Position numbers and translations under genes: made by a program
Notes under the pieces: generated by a model
What the model saw: the letters and a program-made list of their open reading frames with translations, nothing else
Databases searched by the model: none
What the model was told of the DNA's origin: nothing
Assembly (NCBI GenBank): GCA_002699585.1
Contig: PABP01000023.1
Span: forward strand, 1-64,000
Length of the DNA stretch: 64,000 nt
Direction: 5' to 3'
Origin: Anaerolineaceae bacterium
GTDB lineage: Bacteria; Chloroflexota; Anaerolineae; Aggregatilineales; Phototrophicaceae
Part shown: in pieces, positions 47,045-56,433 of the stretch
How the letters are laid out: every line of letters starts with the position of its first letter
Numbering within the stretch: position 1 is the stretch's first letter

Positions 47045-47061
47045 ATCTATACGGTATAGAT
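47045..47061. promoter_or_regulatory. 17-base palindrome before parA
   Basis: ATCTATAC and GTATAGAT flank a single central G about 130 bases before the parA start. Position and symmetry suit an operator for autoregulation of parAB. Confidence 0.45.
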
Positions 47062-47192
47062 TACACTAAAAGGGTAGTATTGAGTGGATAAAATGCTGTG
47101 TGTTTAATGTCCCGATTTTAGCGATGCATCCTCAGTCGATAAAAGGTAAAATAAAAGGCGCTATTCTGGCCTCAAATGGAGAAAAATCGCTT

Positions 47193-48005
47193 ATGAAAGT
47201 TATCACCGTGCTTAATGAAAAAGGTGGTGTCGGCAAGACCACGATGACGATGACGGTGAGCGCTGGATTGGCGATTATGGGCTACCGTGTACTTGTCATT
47301 GATGCTGATCCTCAGGCACATTTAACGATTTCGTTCGGAGTCGATAAGCAGTACAGCCTCTATGATCTGCTGGTTCGCGATGCAGAATTCAGCGATAAAA
47401 ACATCGTTCATGCCATTCCGCCTGAAGTTTATGCGATGCCCAGTTCAGAGATGAAGACTGATAAAGGCCGTCTGTTTTTGATCCCTGGCAACAAAGAAAC
47501 GCGCTTGATTTCCCAGGCTTTGGAAAACAATCTCTTTGCGATTCGCAATCGTCTAGCAGAATTGGAACGCGCTGATCTGGTTGATGCGGTTATTTTTGAT
47601 ACCAGCCCAACGCCATCGAATTTCCACGCGCTGATTTATTTAGCGACGCATCATATTCTGTATCCCACGGAGGTGACGTATCTGAGTTTTGATGGTCTGG
47701 TTGCGTCGATCCAGAGCACCACTGGTTACAGTGAGCAGAAGAAAAAAAGTGGTTTGGAAGGGATCAAATTAACTGGCATCATTCCGACAAAATTCCGTCA
47801 CAATTTGCTAGAGCACCAGGAAAAATTCGCCTCTCTGAAAAAGGGTTTTGGCGATTTAGTTTGGCAGCCGATGCCCATGAGTGTGGTTTGGGAAGAAGCA
47901 TTGGCACGGCGGCGTTCGATCTTTAGTTATGCTTATGACCATCCGGCCGCCAGCAACGCCTGGAAAATCGTCCGCAAAGCAAAGGAGAAAATATTCGATG
48001 AGTAG
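47193..48005 (+). CDS. parA: ParA-family partition ATPase
   Basis: A 270-residue deviant-Walker ATPase. The P-loop KGGVGKTT occupies residues 10-17, followed by DADPQAHLT and the Walker B block VIFDTSPTPS. ParA proteins move DNA or protein cargo by ATP-driven binding to the nucleoid. I place the start at 47193 because MKVITVLNEKGG is the usual ParA opening and a GGAG lies upstream; an upstream in-frame ATG at 47100 adds 31 residues unlike the family. There is no N-terminal HTH, so autoregulation would fall to ParB or another protein. The stop overlaps the start of the parB gene by eight bases. It lacks the rnpA/gid neighbours of chromosomal parAB near an origin, so a plasmid-like or accessory system is likely (inference). 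Confidence 0.88.
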   Translation: MKVITVLNEKGGVGKTTMTMTVSAGLAIMGYRVLVIDADPQAHLTISFGVDKQYSLYDLLVRDAEFSDKNIVHAIPPEVYAMPSSEMKTDKGRLFLIPGNKETRLISQALENNLFAIRNRLAELERADLVDAVIFDTSPTPSNFHALIYLATHHILYPTEVTYLSFDGLVASIQSTTGYSEQKKKSGLEGIKLTGIIPTKFRHNLLEHQEKFASLKKGFGDLVWQPMPMSVVWEEALARRRSIFSYAYDHPAASNAWKIVRKAKEKIFDE

Positions 48006-49251
48006 GCGTAGAAAAGATCGCGGTGACAATCCAGAGAATATTTTCGACGAGCTATCCAACACGAATGCGGGTCCTTCCAAGGATTCGATGGGTAGCGCCA
48101 GTGCTTTTGCCAATGCGGCCTATGGTAGCCGGGATGATAATCCTTTTGGTGCTGTCCAGCGGTCAAGTTACCGGGCGAGCCAATTACCCATTGATGAAAT
48201 TTATCCTGATCCTGCCCAGCCACGCCGGGTGATCCCATCATCGTTACGGCAGTATTGGAATGGCCAGCCTCAGAATCTGCCGGATTTATTCGCTTATTGG
48301 CTTGAGGAAATCCGCCTGGAACGTGGTGGTCAAACGCTGGACATAGATGCCATTCTTGAGGGGGAACCCACTGAGTTCAGCCAATTGGACCCGGACAGCA
48401 ACGAGCTGCCAGCGATAGAGAAGCGCTTTGGCGTCCGTGAATTGGCCATGATAAAGATTGCTGAACTGGCAGCCAGCATCCGGCGAGATGGACTGACGAA
48501 CCCCATAACTGTCGCACAACATGGGCGCTTGTACGTGATCGAAACGGGCGAACGTCGTTGGTTGGCATACCATATGCTGCGTTGGCGTCTTGGGCATATG
48601 GGCGATCAGGACTGGGCGATGATCCCGGCACGGGTCGTGGATGCAGTCGACATCTGGCGGCAGGCTACCGAAAACAATGCGCGCGATGACCTCAATGCTG
48701 TTGCCAGAACCCGTCAATTGGCCTTATTGCTGATGGATGTACATGGCATAGAACAGTTCCGACCTTTGGATATGTTTGAGACAGAACAGCGCTTTTATGC
48801 CCAGGTCAGCGACGGTAATCGCTATAGTGCGCGCGGACACACGCAGAATCTGCTTAATGCAATGGGCCTGCGCAGCAGTACTCAACTACGACAGTATCGC
48901 CAGCTTTTGCGCTTGCCGAATATTGTCTGGATGCTGGCTGATGACTTAGATTGGGCTCAGAATTTTATTGCCAAGAATATTTTGAGTAAGGCCAAAGATG
49001 AGCGAGATGAGATTCGTTTGGCCGTTAAATTAGCCAAATCCCAGGGCTATAGCGTAAGTGCACTTACGGATTACGAGCATCTACTGGATGACGATGCTCA
49101 GACATCACAGCCCAAAAACCAGGGCACAAAGTTCGATCACTGGCGGCAAAAAGGTCTTAAAGCGCTCAAGAAGGATTTGGCTCGTATGAGTGTCGATGAT
49201 CGCCATACTTTGATCGCTGACATCCGCGCCTTGCTAAACGAGCTTGAGTAA
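47998..49251 (+). CDS. parB: ParB-like partition protein with an insertion in the N-terminal domain
   Basis: A 417-residue ParB/Srx-fold protein. After a polar start comes the usual opening YPDPAQPRR (near 70-77). An extra stretch of about 70-80 residues follows before LAASIRRDGLTNPI (157-170), where normal ParB proteins have only about ten. The arginine motif GERRW (184-188), used for nucleotide (CTP) binding in ParB, is intact, as is ENNARDDLNAV, followed by a helical DNA-binding region. The start at 47998 has a strong AAAGGAG site and overlaps parA by eight bases, so the pair is translationally coupled. The recognition site is not the classic parS, which I do not find here; the repeats upstream of parA are candidates. 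Confidence 0.82.
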   Translation: MSRRRKDRGDNPENIFDELSNTNAGPSKDSMGSASAFANAAYGSRDDNPFGAVQRSSYRASQLPIDEIYPDPAQPRRVIPSSLRQYWNGQPQNLPDLFAYWLEEIRLERGGQTLDIDAILEGEPTEFSQLDPDSNELPAIEKRFGVRELAMIKIAELAASIRRDGLTNPITVAQHGRLYVIETGERRWLAYHMLRWRLGHMGDQDWAMIPARVVDAVDIWRQATENNARDDLNAVARTRQLALLLMDVHGIEQFRPLDMFETEQRFYAQVSDGNRYSARGHTQNLLNAMGLRSSTQLRQYRQLLRLPNIVWMLADDLDWAQNFIAKNILSKAKDERDEIRLAVKLAKSQGYSVSALTDYEHLLDDDAQTSQPKNQGTKFDHWRQKGLKALKKDLARMSVDDRHTLIADIRALLNELE

Positions 49252-49400
49252 ACTTGCGCTGCTATCCAACGCATATATTTTTCTGATGATGCGCCGATGA
49301 ATCTCCTACAAAGCGCAAACAAAACTTTTACAGAGCTTGGCTATTGTTGTGCATGTCAAGTCAAGTTGAGTTTTTAGAATGCTTCAGTTGGAGGAAAATC

Positions 49401-49865
49401 ATGGCACAGCGTATCGTTCGTTGGAACCCCGTTCGTGATATGGTCGCAATGCAAAATGCGATGGATCGCTTGTTTGAAGAAACCTGGCGCAATGCTGAAA
49501 CCCCAGCCAAACACCATTTACCGCTCGATGTTTACGAGACAGACCAGGCTTATACCGTTTTCGCTTCTGTTCCGGGCCTGGGTGCGGATGACATCAACAT
49601 CACCCTGCATGAGGGCACTTTGACAATTGCTGGTGAATGGGTTGAGCCTGCGTCCGAGCCCGAAGAGAACAAAGTGCGTGCGCTCCTGCGGGAACGTACA
49701 TATGGCAAGTTCAACCGTACGATCAACTTGCCACAGATCATCGACGCCGATGCAGTCGAAGCCACTTACGAGAATGGCCTGCTCACGCTGACACTGCCCA
49801 AGCAGCCGAACGCTCAGCCACGTCAGATCCCGGTACGTGCAGGCAATATCATCAGTGCCAACTAA
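49401..49865 (+). CDS. Hsp20 family small heat-shock protein
   Basis: A 154-residue alpha-crystallin-type chaperone that holds unfolding proteins without ATP. The alpha-crystallin domain covers about 35-140 and ends with the typical YENGLLTLTLPK. The start at 49401 is preceded by GGAGG; an upstream in-frame ATG at 49344 would add 19 atypical residues. The gene is monocistronic. The region upstream contains CAAG/GTTGAG stretches that only partly resemble an HspR site, and no CIRCE element was seen. Confidence 0.93.
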   Translation: MAQRIVRWNPVRDMVAMQNAMDRLFEETWRNAETPAKHHLPLDVYETDQAYTVFASVPGLGADDINITLHEGTLTIAGEWVEPASEPEENKVRALLRERTYGKFNRTINLPQIIDADAVEATYENGLLTLTLPKQPNAQPRQIPVRAGNIISAN

Positions 49866-49882
49866 TAGATCCTAAATCCGAT

Positions 49883-49918
49883 AATCAAAAAGAGCGCCGT
49901 GAAGCGCTCTTTTTGATT
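49883..49918. terminator. bidirectional terminator
   Basis: A perfect 15-base inverted repeat (49883-49897 and 49904-49918) with a six-base loop and five-base A and T runs. It is shared by the converging genes ending at 49865 (+) and 49935 (-). Confidence 0.93.
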
Positions 49919-49934
49919 TCTCCTGTATTGTTGC

Positions 49935-52900
49935 TCAAGGTGAGATGAGTAACGTATCACTGCCATTTTCGAGAAGGATCCGCTCATTAGTGAGTGGATC
50001 GTACCAACCGATATGGAGTTGATAATCAGATAAAGGCAATTCAAATGTATGGTGAGTTGTGATGTATTCTTGGGTTGACCAGCTCGTCGTGGGTCGCGTG
50101 TAATCCACGGGGATGCCATCTGATACGGCAAGTAAGGCACTGTCATCGAAGACCTGTACGAAGAGTCGTAAGCTAGTATCTAAGCGATCTGTTGTCTGCC
50201 ATACGAGGGCGATAGTTTGACTTTCTTTGGAAATCGAATAACCTCGCAAAGTTAGTCCGTTGATCCAATGTGCATTGCTGGCGGTAGCAAAGCGAGGCTC
50301 ACTGAGAATTCGTTCCGGTTCCTGCACGGACATCGTTTGGATAATGTGGGGTGCAGTGACTGCCTCACCATTTGCTTCTAAAAGTTGGATACCCACTGAA
50401 TAATCACCGGAAGGTAGGGACCCCGGTACATATAATCTGGCGTGGCCTGTCCAGATATCGCCAGCCTGCCATTGTGATGTGGGGTAGCCGGGTGTCATCG
50501 GAGCCGAACCACTATAGGCTACAGGTTGGTCATATTCATCTAGCCAAGCTAGGCGTGCCCTATAATTTTGATTGGGCTGGGCATGTGTCTGCCACTGCCA
50601 GTTCAAATTGATTTCGTTCCCAACAGTAGCTTGATTCTGAATTCCCGTAATTATCCGTAATGAAAGGTTGCTGGCTTCGTATAGAGTATTTTGTGTGGCT
50701 TCGGTAGTCTCTTCCGGGCGCGTGAGTATGATAGTTCCTATTAAAAGCATATCGCCAGCAATATTACCTTCTGCATTATGAATGTTGAGGCGGTTACCTG
50801 TCTCAACATCATAAAGTCCGACTTGGACATCGTATGAAGCAGGTGGTGTATCCGCCGGAATATCGAAATTGATGGCGTCACTCACGTACAAGTCGGGTAT
50901 CCAATTCGACGTCTCACGATTACCGGGTGGGTGAGGTTCCGTTTGCAGCACGATATTGCTATCGGAGTCGATCAACTGGATGAAGCTCATATAGTTATGA
51001 TCTAAGCGATTTGATATTAGCTGCCAGAACAGCTCAAATGAGGCTATTTCGCCGGATTGAGCGATTTCCGGCGTAGATATGCCCAAAAGCGTTATTTCCT
51101 CGTTAAAACTAGCATTTAAGCGATTTATGGATGGCGATTCTGCTTGGGCATTAAAGCGCTCGGACCGAAAGACATTCTGTGTATGGTCAAGCACTGTCGC
51201 CTTGATCATGAATACTCCAAGCGATGTAATAATCACTGTAATAATAATTGATGCTGTACTCGCAGGTTGGCTGAGGGTTTCGATGGCCTCTGCCTCTGTC
51301 GATGATTTCCACATAAATGCCATAGCTGCCAGCAAAACAAAGCCTGTGATACTGATGATGACTGCAATGGTTTGCTGTTGTGTTGATTGTAAAGCGATTT
51401 GCAGTGTATGACGGCCTTCAGGGACCGTTACGCGCAGGAAGCCTTCAGGCGATGTGGGTTCGATCTCAAGTGGCTGATCGTCGAGTAGGGCAGTCCAACC
51501 CGGTATATAAAGCCACTGAAAATCCAGTTGTGTAGACTGGCTCGCGTCTAAATCGAATTCTACGCTCAAAGATTGCCAGGAAACGCGGATCACCTCGATA
51601 GTTTCAGGTAAATCCAGTCGGCTGATGACAGGATTTACCTGAAATTTGGCGATGTTTTCAGTTCCATTTAAGGCGGCACCCTCTGTCCTGGCTGGCAGAT
51701 ATTCACTGTATGACGATAGACTCAGTTCTCTGCGTTGGTTTTCGTAGTTCAAGACATCTACAAACGAATTTGCCTCAACTTCGATATAAGGCGTATACAG
51801 CCAGGGTAGGCTCAAAAGGATGATGAGACCCAAAGATAAGGCTAAAACCCCGTTTACGAGCCATTTTGAGTGTAATCGGTTGGTGATCTGTCCAATGGCT
51901 ACGCCGGCCATCAGCGAGAGTACCAACGAAGCAACGCCCAGAATTCGCCATGCAAATTGCGAGTAACCAATGAGCGGTAGTGTTTGCCATAGCGGTGCCG
52001 ATTGTTCCAGGTTGAGAAAGACACTCCCGCTTACGACGAGGAGGGCAAAGATGACTAATCCACGTCGTTGTCGCCATTTGATGGCTAGCAAAACCGAAAT
52101 AGACCCCAAAATGAGTTGTGGCCAGCCCAGTGTGATAGGTACCTGGGGATTGAACAGGGTGGGGTCGGCTGTTTTAGGGAATGCCAGTACATCAGCCAAA
52201 GGTCGTAAGGTTCTGACGGGATCAATAAAGCTGAGTGCTTCTGTTGTGCCTGTGATGTGCGTATAGTGTGTTTCCGATAGGGCAGGCAGCCAAAAAAATG
52301 CCGAAATGGCAACAGAAAGCACGCCAACTTCGGCTAGCATGCCAAGTGTTTTCAATGATTGGTTGCTACGAAGCGCTAAAAACAGACTATATGCAGCCAG
52401 CAATATAGCTCCGTGCAGGGTGACGATATTGTGAATGACGATGAATACGGCTGTAATCAAGGTTGCTGCGACGAAAAGCCGCCTATTGTGATTCTTGGTG
52501 AGTTTGTGAAGAATCCAGAGCGTAAAGGGCAGGATGGCCAGTCCAGCGACTTCGCTAAGTGTGCCGCGTGTGATCGTATTAAACAGCCAGTAGGGTGCAT
52601 AGACATAGGCCGCTGCTGTGATGAATCCACCCGCGTTGTTGGACCATGATCTGCCTAATAGAAATGCTCCCCAGGCCGCAATATAGGTATACAAGGCCAT
52701 ACTCGCTAGAAATGCCTGAACGAAAGGCAACCCCAGGACATGCAAAAGACGTGGTAAGTAATAGGTCGTTGGTGGGAAGAAGTTAAACAGCGGTGCACCA
52801 TATCCGAGTGCCAAAATGGAAGAATAGCGCGGCCACAACGCGCCATCAAACGCCATACTGTGATCAAGCGCAATCACACGATATAGATGCAAGTTCCCAT

Positions 52901-53027
52901 CGTCGGTGAGCGGCATTTCTCCAAGCAAAAATGGCTGGATCGCCGGAAGGCACAGGATAAATAAGGCGATAGCTAAGAAAATAGGGCTACGCAACATTTT
53001 AGAAATTTGTCGGAACATAGATGCCAT
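49935..53027 (-). CDS. large multi-span membrane protein with PTPS-related domain
   Basis: A 1030-residue membrane protein. The first 410 residues carry about ten hydrophobic spans with the opening typical of the 6-pyruvoyl-tetrahydropterin-synthase-related membrane family: DDGNLHLYR, YGAPLFNFFPPTTYYLPR and the loop TRGTLSEVAGL. A soluble beta-rich part (about 420-550), two more spans (about 555-620) and a long C-terminal beta-rich extracytoplasmic part (about 630-1030) follow. The acidic first loop resembles GT-C glycosyltransferases such as Pmt and YfhO, so a lipid-linked sugar transfer role is possible but unproven. The start at 53027 is followed by another possible ATG three codons on. 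Confidence 0.82.
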   Translation of the reverse strand: MASMFRQISKMLRSPIFLAIALFILCLPAIQPFLLGEMPLTDDGNLHLYRVIALDHSMAFDGALWPRYSSILALGYGAPLFNFFPPTTYYLPRLLHVLGLPFVQAFLASMALYTYIAAWGAFLLGRSWSNNAGGFITAAAYVYAPYWLFNTITRGTLSEVAGLAILPFTLWILHKLTKNHNRRLFVAATLITAVFIVIHNIVTLHGAILLAAYSLFLALRSNQSLKTLGMLAEVGVLSVAISAFFWLPALSETHYTHITGTTEALSFIDPVRTLRPLADVLAFPKTADPTLFNPQVPITLGWPQLILGSISVLLAIKWRQRRGLVIFALLVVSGSVFLNLEQSAPLWQTLPLIGYSQFAWRILGVASLVLSLMAGVAIGQITNRLHSKWLVNGVLALSLGLIILLSLPWLYTPYIEVEANSFVDVLNYENQRRELSLSSYSEYLPARTEGAALNGTENIAKFQVNPVISRLDLPETIEVIRVSWQSLSVEFDLDASQSTQLDFQWLYIPGWTALLDDQPLEIEPTSPEGFLRVTVPEGRHTLQIALQSTQQQTIAVIISITGFVLLAAMAFMWKSSTEAEAIETLSQPASTASIIITVIITSLGVFMIKATVLDHTQNVFRSERFNAQAESPSINRLNASFNEEITLLGISTPEIAQSGEIASFELFWQLISNRLDHNYMSFIQLIDSDSNIVLQTEPHPPGNRETSNWIPDLYVSDAINFDIPADTPPASYDVQVGLYDVETGNRLNIHNAEGNIAGDMLLIGTIILTRPEETTEATQNTLYEASNLSLRIITGIQNQATVGNEINLNWQWQTHAQPNQNYRARLAWLDEYDQPVAYSGSAPMTPGYPTSQWQAGDIWTGHARLYVPGSLPSGDYSVGIQLLEANGEAVTAPHIIQTMSVQEPERILSEPRFATASNAHWINGLTLRGYSISKESQTIALVWQTTDRLDTSLRLFVQVFDDSALLAVSDGIPVDYTRPTTSWSTQEYITTHHTFELPLSDYQLHIGWYDPLTNERILLENGSDTLLISP

Positions 53028-53199
53028 CTATACCTAAAGTGTGTGGCTCGGCATTTTACCATGCCAAGCCCAAATTCATGCTGAGTTTACACTTTATCGT
53101 GAGTAATAGGCTTGTTTTCAGCTTTTTTCCAGTTGAGATGGCATTTCAGCAGTATAGTGAAAGTGTCGCTTTTTAAATAATGTTACTGGGGGTAACGGC

Positions 53200-54483
53200 A
53201 TGGCAACGCCGACCGCATTTAATGCACATATTGTTGGCATTCCTCATATACCGTCTATTACACAGGTTAATGTACGCACTGGGCCGGCACTCAACCGGAA
53301 ACTTGTTTTCCGTGTTGATGTGGGCACGCGCAATTTGCATGTTTCAGAGATCCAGGAAGATGCCGAGCAGCGCCAACTTAATGGCAAAACGTTCCACTGG
53401 TTCCGTTTGATGTTCCCGGATGGACGAACAGGGTGGGTGAGGGATGATCTTATTAGCTTGACAGGTGATGGTACGTCCTTTGGTTATATAAATATTCTTC
53501 AGGAAACTTTGGCATTTAACCTTCATCGTTCCGCAGTGACAGAGACACCTGTTACAGAAAATGAGATAGATGATAAGAAAGAACAGGATGGTGTCGGTGA
53601 AGCCATGACGCCGGAGGATGTTCGGCGCACAGAAGAACATCGCATCGTTGAAATACCAACCGAAGAGGAAGAAGGCCCCGCCTTCGCTGAATGTCGCATG
53701 CCGGGTGGGGTGAATATGCGATCCGGCCCAGGCACAAACAATACGATTATTGGCCGATTTGTCCATTTGCACGTCGCTGAAATCCTTCAATCTTCGGATA
53801 GTCAATCAGGTGATCCGCTCAAGTGGATTCGCGTACGTTATCAATCACGCGAAGATGGTTGGGTACGGATTGATTTTTTCCGTCTGAGTGGCAAATTTAG
53901 TCGTTTTGGTGTGGGTAGCGAAGATCTCTATCCCAGTCCTGCACCCCAAAGTCATTGGAGCCGAGATTTTGACCCCACGGGTAGTTATTTGAATTTTCCC
54001 CATGATGGCTGGGACAAAGCCGGGGTGACAGGTGCACCTATCCTGGGCGGGACTAAAGGTGGCTTGGTTGTTCATACGGCTTTTTGCGACTTCTGTGGTT
54101 CTCAAGGTTTGAGCGTTGAACAGAAAGGCTTGCGAGTGGGGTCATCGCAAGTATTCGTGCCTGGTTGGAACTTTGGATATGGTCATTTTGTCATTGTGCG
54201 TTACACGAATGACCTGCTGCCAGAATCTACCAGAAATCAATTGGCCGAAATTGGCCGAGAAGGTCAGCATCTGTTTGTGATGTATGCCCATTTGCATAAC
54301 ATCATGGTCACTAATGGACAAGTACTGCGGTCAAATCAGCAAATAGGAACGATGGGCAACAGTGGCAACTCGACGGGTACGCATCTGCATTTGGAAGTCC
54401 GCGCTGGTGAAAGTCCAACTTTCTCTCATTGGGCGGCGCTGCGGTCCGGTTTGCTATCACCCGAGATTTTATTCTTGCGATGA
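53200..54483 (+). CDS. SH3-domain M23 peptidase
   Basis: A 427-residue protein. Two bacterial SH3-type domains (about 10-100 and 165-230) are joined by an acidic linker and followed by an M23 (LytM-type) metallopeptidase (about 255-425). The zinc ligands are visible: His268 and Asp272 in PHDGWD, and His397 in GTHLHLE, with the helper His of MYAHLH. Such enzymes cut peptidoglycan peptides. There is no classical signal peptide, so export is unclear. The first SH3 ends in GWVRDDL, almost the same as the visible end of the SH3 in the gene at the right edge (63079-64000). A GGGGGT element supports the start. Confidence 0.87.
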   Translation: MATPTAFNAHIVGIPHIPSITQVNVRTGPALNRKLVFRVDVGTRNLHVSEIQEDAEQRQLNGKTFHWFRLMFPDGRTGWVRDDLISLTGDGTSFGYINILQETLAFNLHRSAVTETPVTENEIDDKKEQDGVGEAMTPEDVRRTEEHRIVEIPTEEEEGPAFAECRMPGGVNMRSGPGTNNTIIGRFVHLHVAEILQSSDSQSGDPLKWIRVRYQSREDGWVRIDFFRLSGKFSRFGVGSEDLYPSPAPQSHWSRDFDPTGSYLNFPHDGWDKAGVTGAPILGGTKGGLVVHTAFCDFCGSQGLSVEQKGLRVGSSQVFVPGWNFGYGHFVIVRYTNDLLPESTRNQLAEIGREGQHLFVMYAHLHNIMVTNGQVLRSNQQIGTMGNSGNSTGTHLHLEVRAGESPTFSHWAALRSGLLSPEILFLR

Positions 54484-54699
54484 CGAGGAACGCATCGGGC
54501 GAAGGACTAAGGCAGTTACATGGAATAGAGCTGATTATCATTCGGGAAGATAACGTTAATTTTGATTTGTGCGTGGTCAAATAGAGAAACAAACATTAGA
54601 AAGTTGTGATAAGAGCGGTTTTTTCTTTGAGTAGTCAAATAGCTTTTCGTCAGATTGCTGAGACAAATGTGGTAGTATAAACGCCATGTTTAATCCTTT

Positions 54700-54752
54700 G
54701 AGAGACGTGCAACACTTGCAGTTGGCAGGGTGTTGTATTTCTAGTAGCTCTC
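54700..54752 (+). promoter_or_regulatory. possible structured leader of the acyl-CoA dehydrogenase gene
   Basis: In the 301 bases before 54785 no gene was seen, but a nested structure is possible. GAGAG (54700-54704) pairs with CTCTC (54748-54752) around a CAACAC/GTGTTG stem (54710-54715 and 54730-54735), which itself holds TGC/GCA. A TATAA-like box near 54676 lies just upstream. It matches no riboswitch class I recognise. Confidence 0.35.
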
Positions 54753-54784
54753 TAAAACCAACAACATAATTTGAAGGTATATCA

Positions 54785-56353
54785 ATGGGTGAGTTCATAC
54801 AGGATCCTCAGTTTGGCGAGATTGTAGATTTTGAATATTTGCGTGTTCCTCTGCATGAAGCTTATGATGCCATGCATCCTGACTTCAACATGATGGAAGC
54901 GATTAATATTGGGACCAAGCATTTTAAGGATGAACCCAGCCAGATGATTGCTGGTGGTGCTAGCATGCTGGCGTGGATGATGCTACCGGCTTCTGATGAG
55001 CCGGAATTGGCTGAAGAATTAAAAGATGCCATCTTTACCCTGGGTTGGACCGAGGAGCATACCGGGTCTGACTTGCTCAGCATCAAAACACAGGCAACTC
55101 CAAAAAGTGATGATCCTGATGAGCGCGAATATCATATTCAGGGCGGTAAGTGGCTCATCAATAATTCCTATCATGCTGACTACCATATGGTACTGGCCAA
55201 GATTGATTCTAATCAAAACGGGCCGCGCTCACTTTCATTGTTTTTGGTCCCGCGCAGCAGTACAAAAAACTGGCAACGGCTAGAAACCCACGTCCTGCGC
55301 AAGATGGTGTTGACCAAGTTCGATATTGATGGTCCTGGTCGACTTGTCGGCAAGCGCGGATATGGTCTCTCCATTGTTCAGCGGATGGCATCCGCCGCGC
55401 GTTTCCAGTGCTCATATGCTGGGTCGCGCTTGTTGTTGCATGCCATTCCTGCGACCATCGACCATCTATCGACAAAAGAGATTTTCGAAGAACGCCCGAT
55501 CAACTTCAGCAATGTTTTCCGTCAAATGTATAATCTGGTGCTGCAATCCGCATTCTTGACGTTTGTGATGCATCGCGCGATTGTCTTTAGTGATAGCAGC
55601 TTCTTGCAGTTCCACGGAACAATGTTGAAATCCTGGCTGTTACTGCGGGTAAATGAAGTGCTCTCACAAAACTGGTTGGTTGCGGGTTCGAAGGGCTTCC
55701 TGCAAGAGAGCGTCATCGGCGGGATGGCAATTGATTCATTTGTGTTGCCCGTCTTTGATGGCCACTACACGATCAATACCTTGATGACGGCCAAGCATAT
55801 GTCGCGTTATCTGACAGCAGATGACAAAGCCTCTGCCGAAGAGCGCATCACCCGGATGCGGCAAAAGCTGTTCATCTTTGAAGCAGGCAACCAGATCAAT
55901 GCCAAACCGTCAGAAATTCGCCGTCCAGAGTTCTTTGACTATGAAGCTTATATGGCTGGACTTGATATTCCGTTAGACATTGATGTCCCAGAGTATCTTG
56001 CCCGCGTGAAGCAACTGCTTGACGAACTTGACGAAAAAGGCCTGAGCAGCGAAGCCGAATACAAATACAAAGTTGGCACGCTGGTCCACTGGTTGGAAAG
56101 TGTGCTCGCTGCTGGTGAATTCTGGAAGACGATGGGAGATGATGTCTATCTGAATGCCATTGTGCAGCAGTACAATGCATTTGTTAAAGCTTTCAATGAC
56201 ATCATTTCTGAAGGTTCCCTGGAGACCCCGTTCTTGACTCCTATGCGTCATGTTCCGCTACCAGAGGTAGAAAACAACGAAGCGTTCTTGCGAGATCTGC
56301 TAGATGTGACAGGCAAGATTGAGGCGATGCGTGTTGCCCCTACAGGTGCTTAG
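54785..56353 (+). CDS. AidB-like acyl-CoA dehydrogenase
   Basis: A 522-residue flavoprotein of the acyl-CoA dehydrogenase superfamily. The FAD-contact block WTEEHTGSD and the segment GGKWLINNSYHADY place it near the AidB/DUF-type branch, which has an extra C-terminal helical part (about 420-522). AidB itself binds DNA and is induced by alkylation damage in E. coli; whether this protein oxidises an acyl-CoA or has such a protective role is unknown. The expected catalytic Glu could not be placed with confidence. GAAGGT seven bases before the ATG supports the start. It is monocistronic with a strong terminator. Confidence 0.85.
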   Translation: MGEFIQDPQFGEIVDFEYLRVPLHEAYDAMHPDFNMMEAINIGTKHFKDEPSQMIAGGASMLAWMMLPASDEPELAEELKDAIFTLGWTEEHTGSDLLSIKTQATPKSDDPDEREYHIQGGKWLINNSYHADYHMVLAKIDSNQNGPRSLSLFLVPRSSTKNWQRLETHVLRKMVLTKFDIDGPGRLVGKRGYGLSIVQRMASAARFQCSYAGSRLLLHAIPATIDHLSTKEIFEERPINFSNVFRQMYNLVLQSAFLTFVMHRAIVFSDSSFLQFHGTMLKSWLLLRVNEVLSQNWLVAGSKGFLQESVIGGMAIDSFVLPVFDGHYTINTLMTAKHMSRYLTADDKASAEERITRMRQKLFIFEAGNQINAKPSEIRRPEFFDYEAYMAGLDIPLDIDVPEYLARVKQLLDELDEKGLSSEAEYKYKVGTLVHWLESVLAAGEFWKTMGDDVYLNAIVQQYNAFVKAFNDIISEGSLETPFLTPMRHVPLPEVENNEAFLRDLLDVTGKIEAMRVAPTGA

Positions 56354-56379
56354 GCTAAGCGCTTTATAGATCAAGGCAT

Positions 56380-56414
56380 ACAAAAACGAGGCGTGGTTTG
56401 CGCCTCGTTTTTGT
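56380..56414. terminator. bidirectional terminator
   Basis: A perfect 14-base inverted repeat (56380-56393 and 56401-56414) with five A and five T residues in its arms, between the converging genes ending at 56353 (+) and 56434 (-). Confidence 0.93.
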
Positions 56415-56433
56415 TTACCTAAGTTGAACAGGC

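Larger units (their letters stand above)
46526..47192. other. non-coding region upstream of parAB
   Basis: About 670 bases without a supported gene; the short frames inside lack ribosome-binding sites and known features. It contains the 14-base palindrome at 46731-46744, the paired GATAA direct repeats at 46865-46930 and the 17-base palindrome at 47045-47061. Its size and symmetry content are unusual for this otherwise compact window and suggest a partition or regulatory site. Confidence 0.55.

Noticed and set aside
49340-49380. Possible HspR (HAIR) or CIRCE element before hsp20
   Set aside because: Only one half-site resembles HAIR and no matching inverted half or CIRCE sequence was seen.
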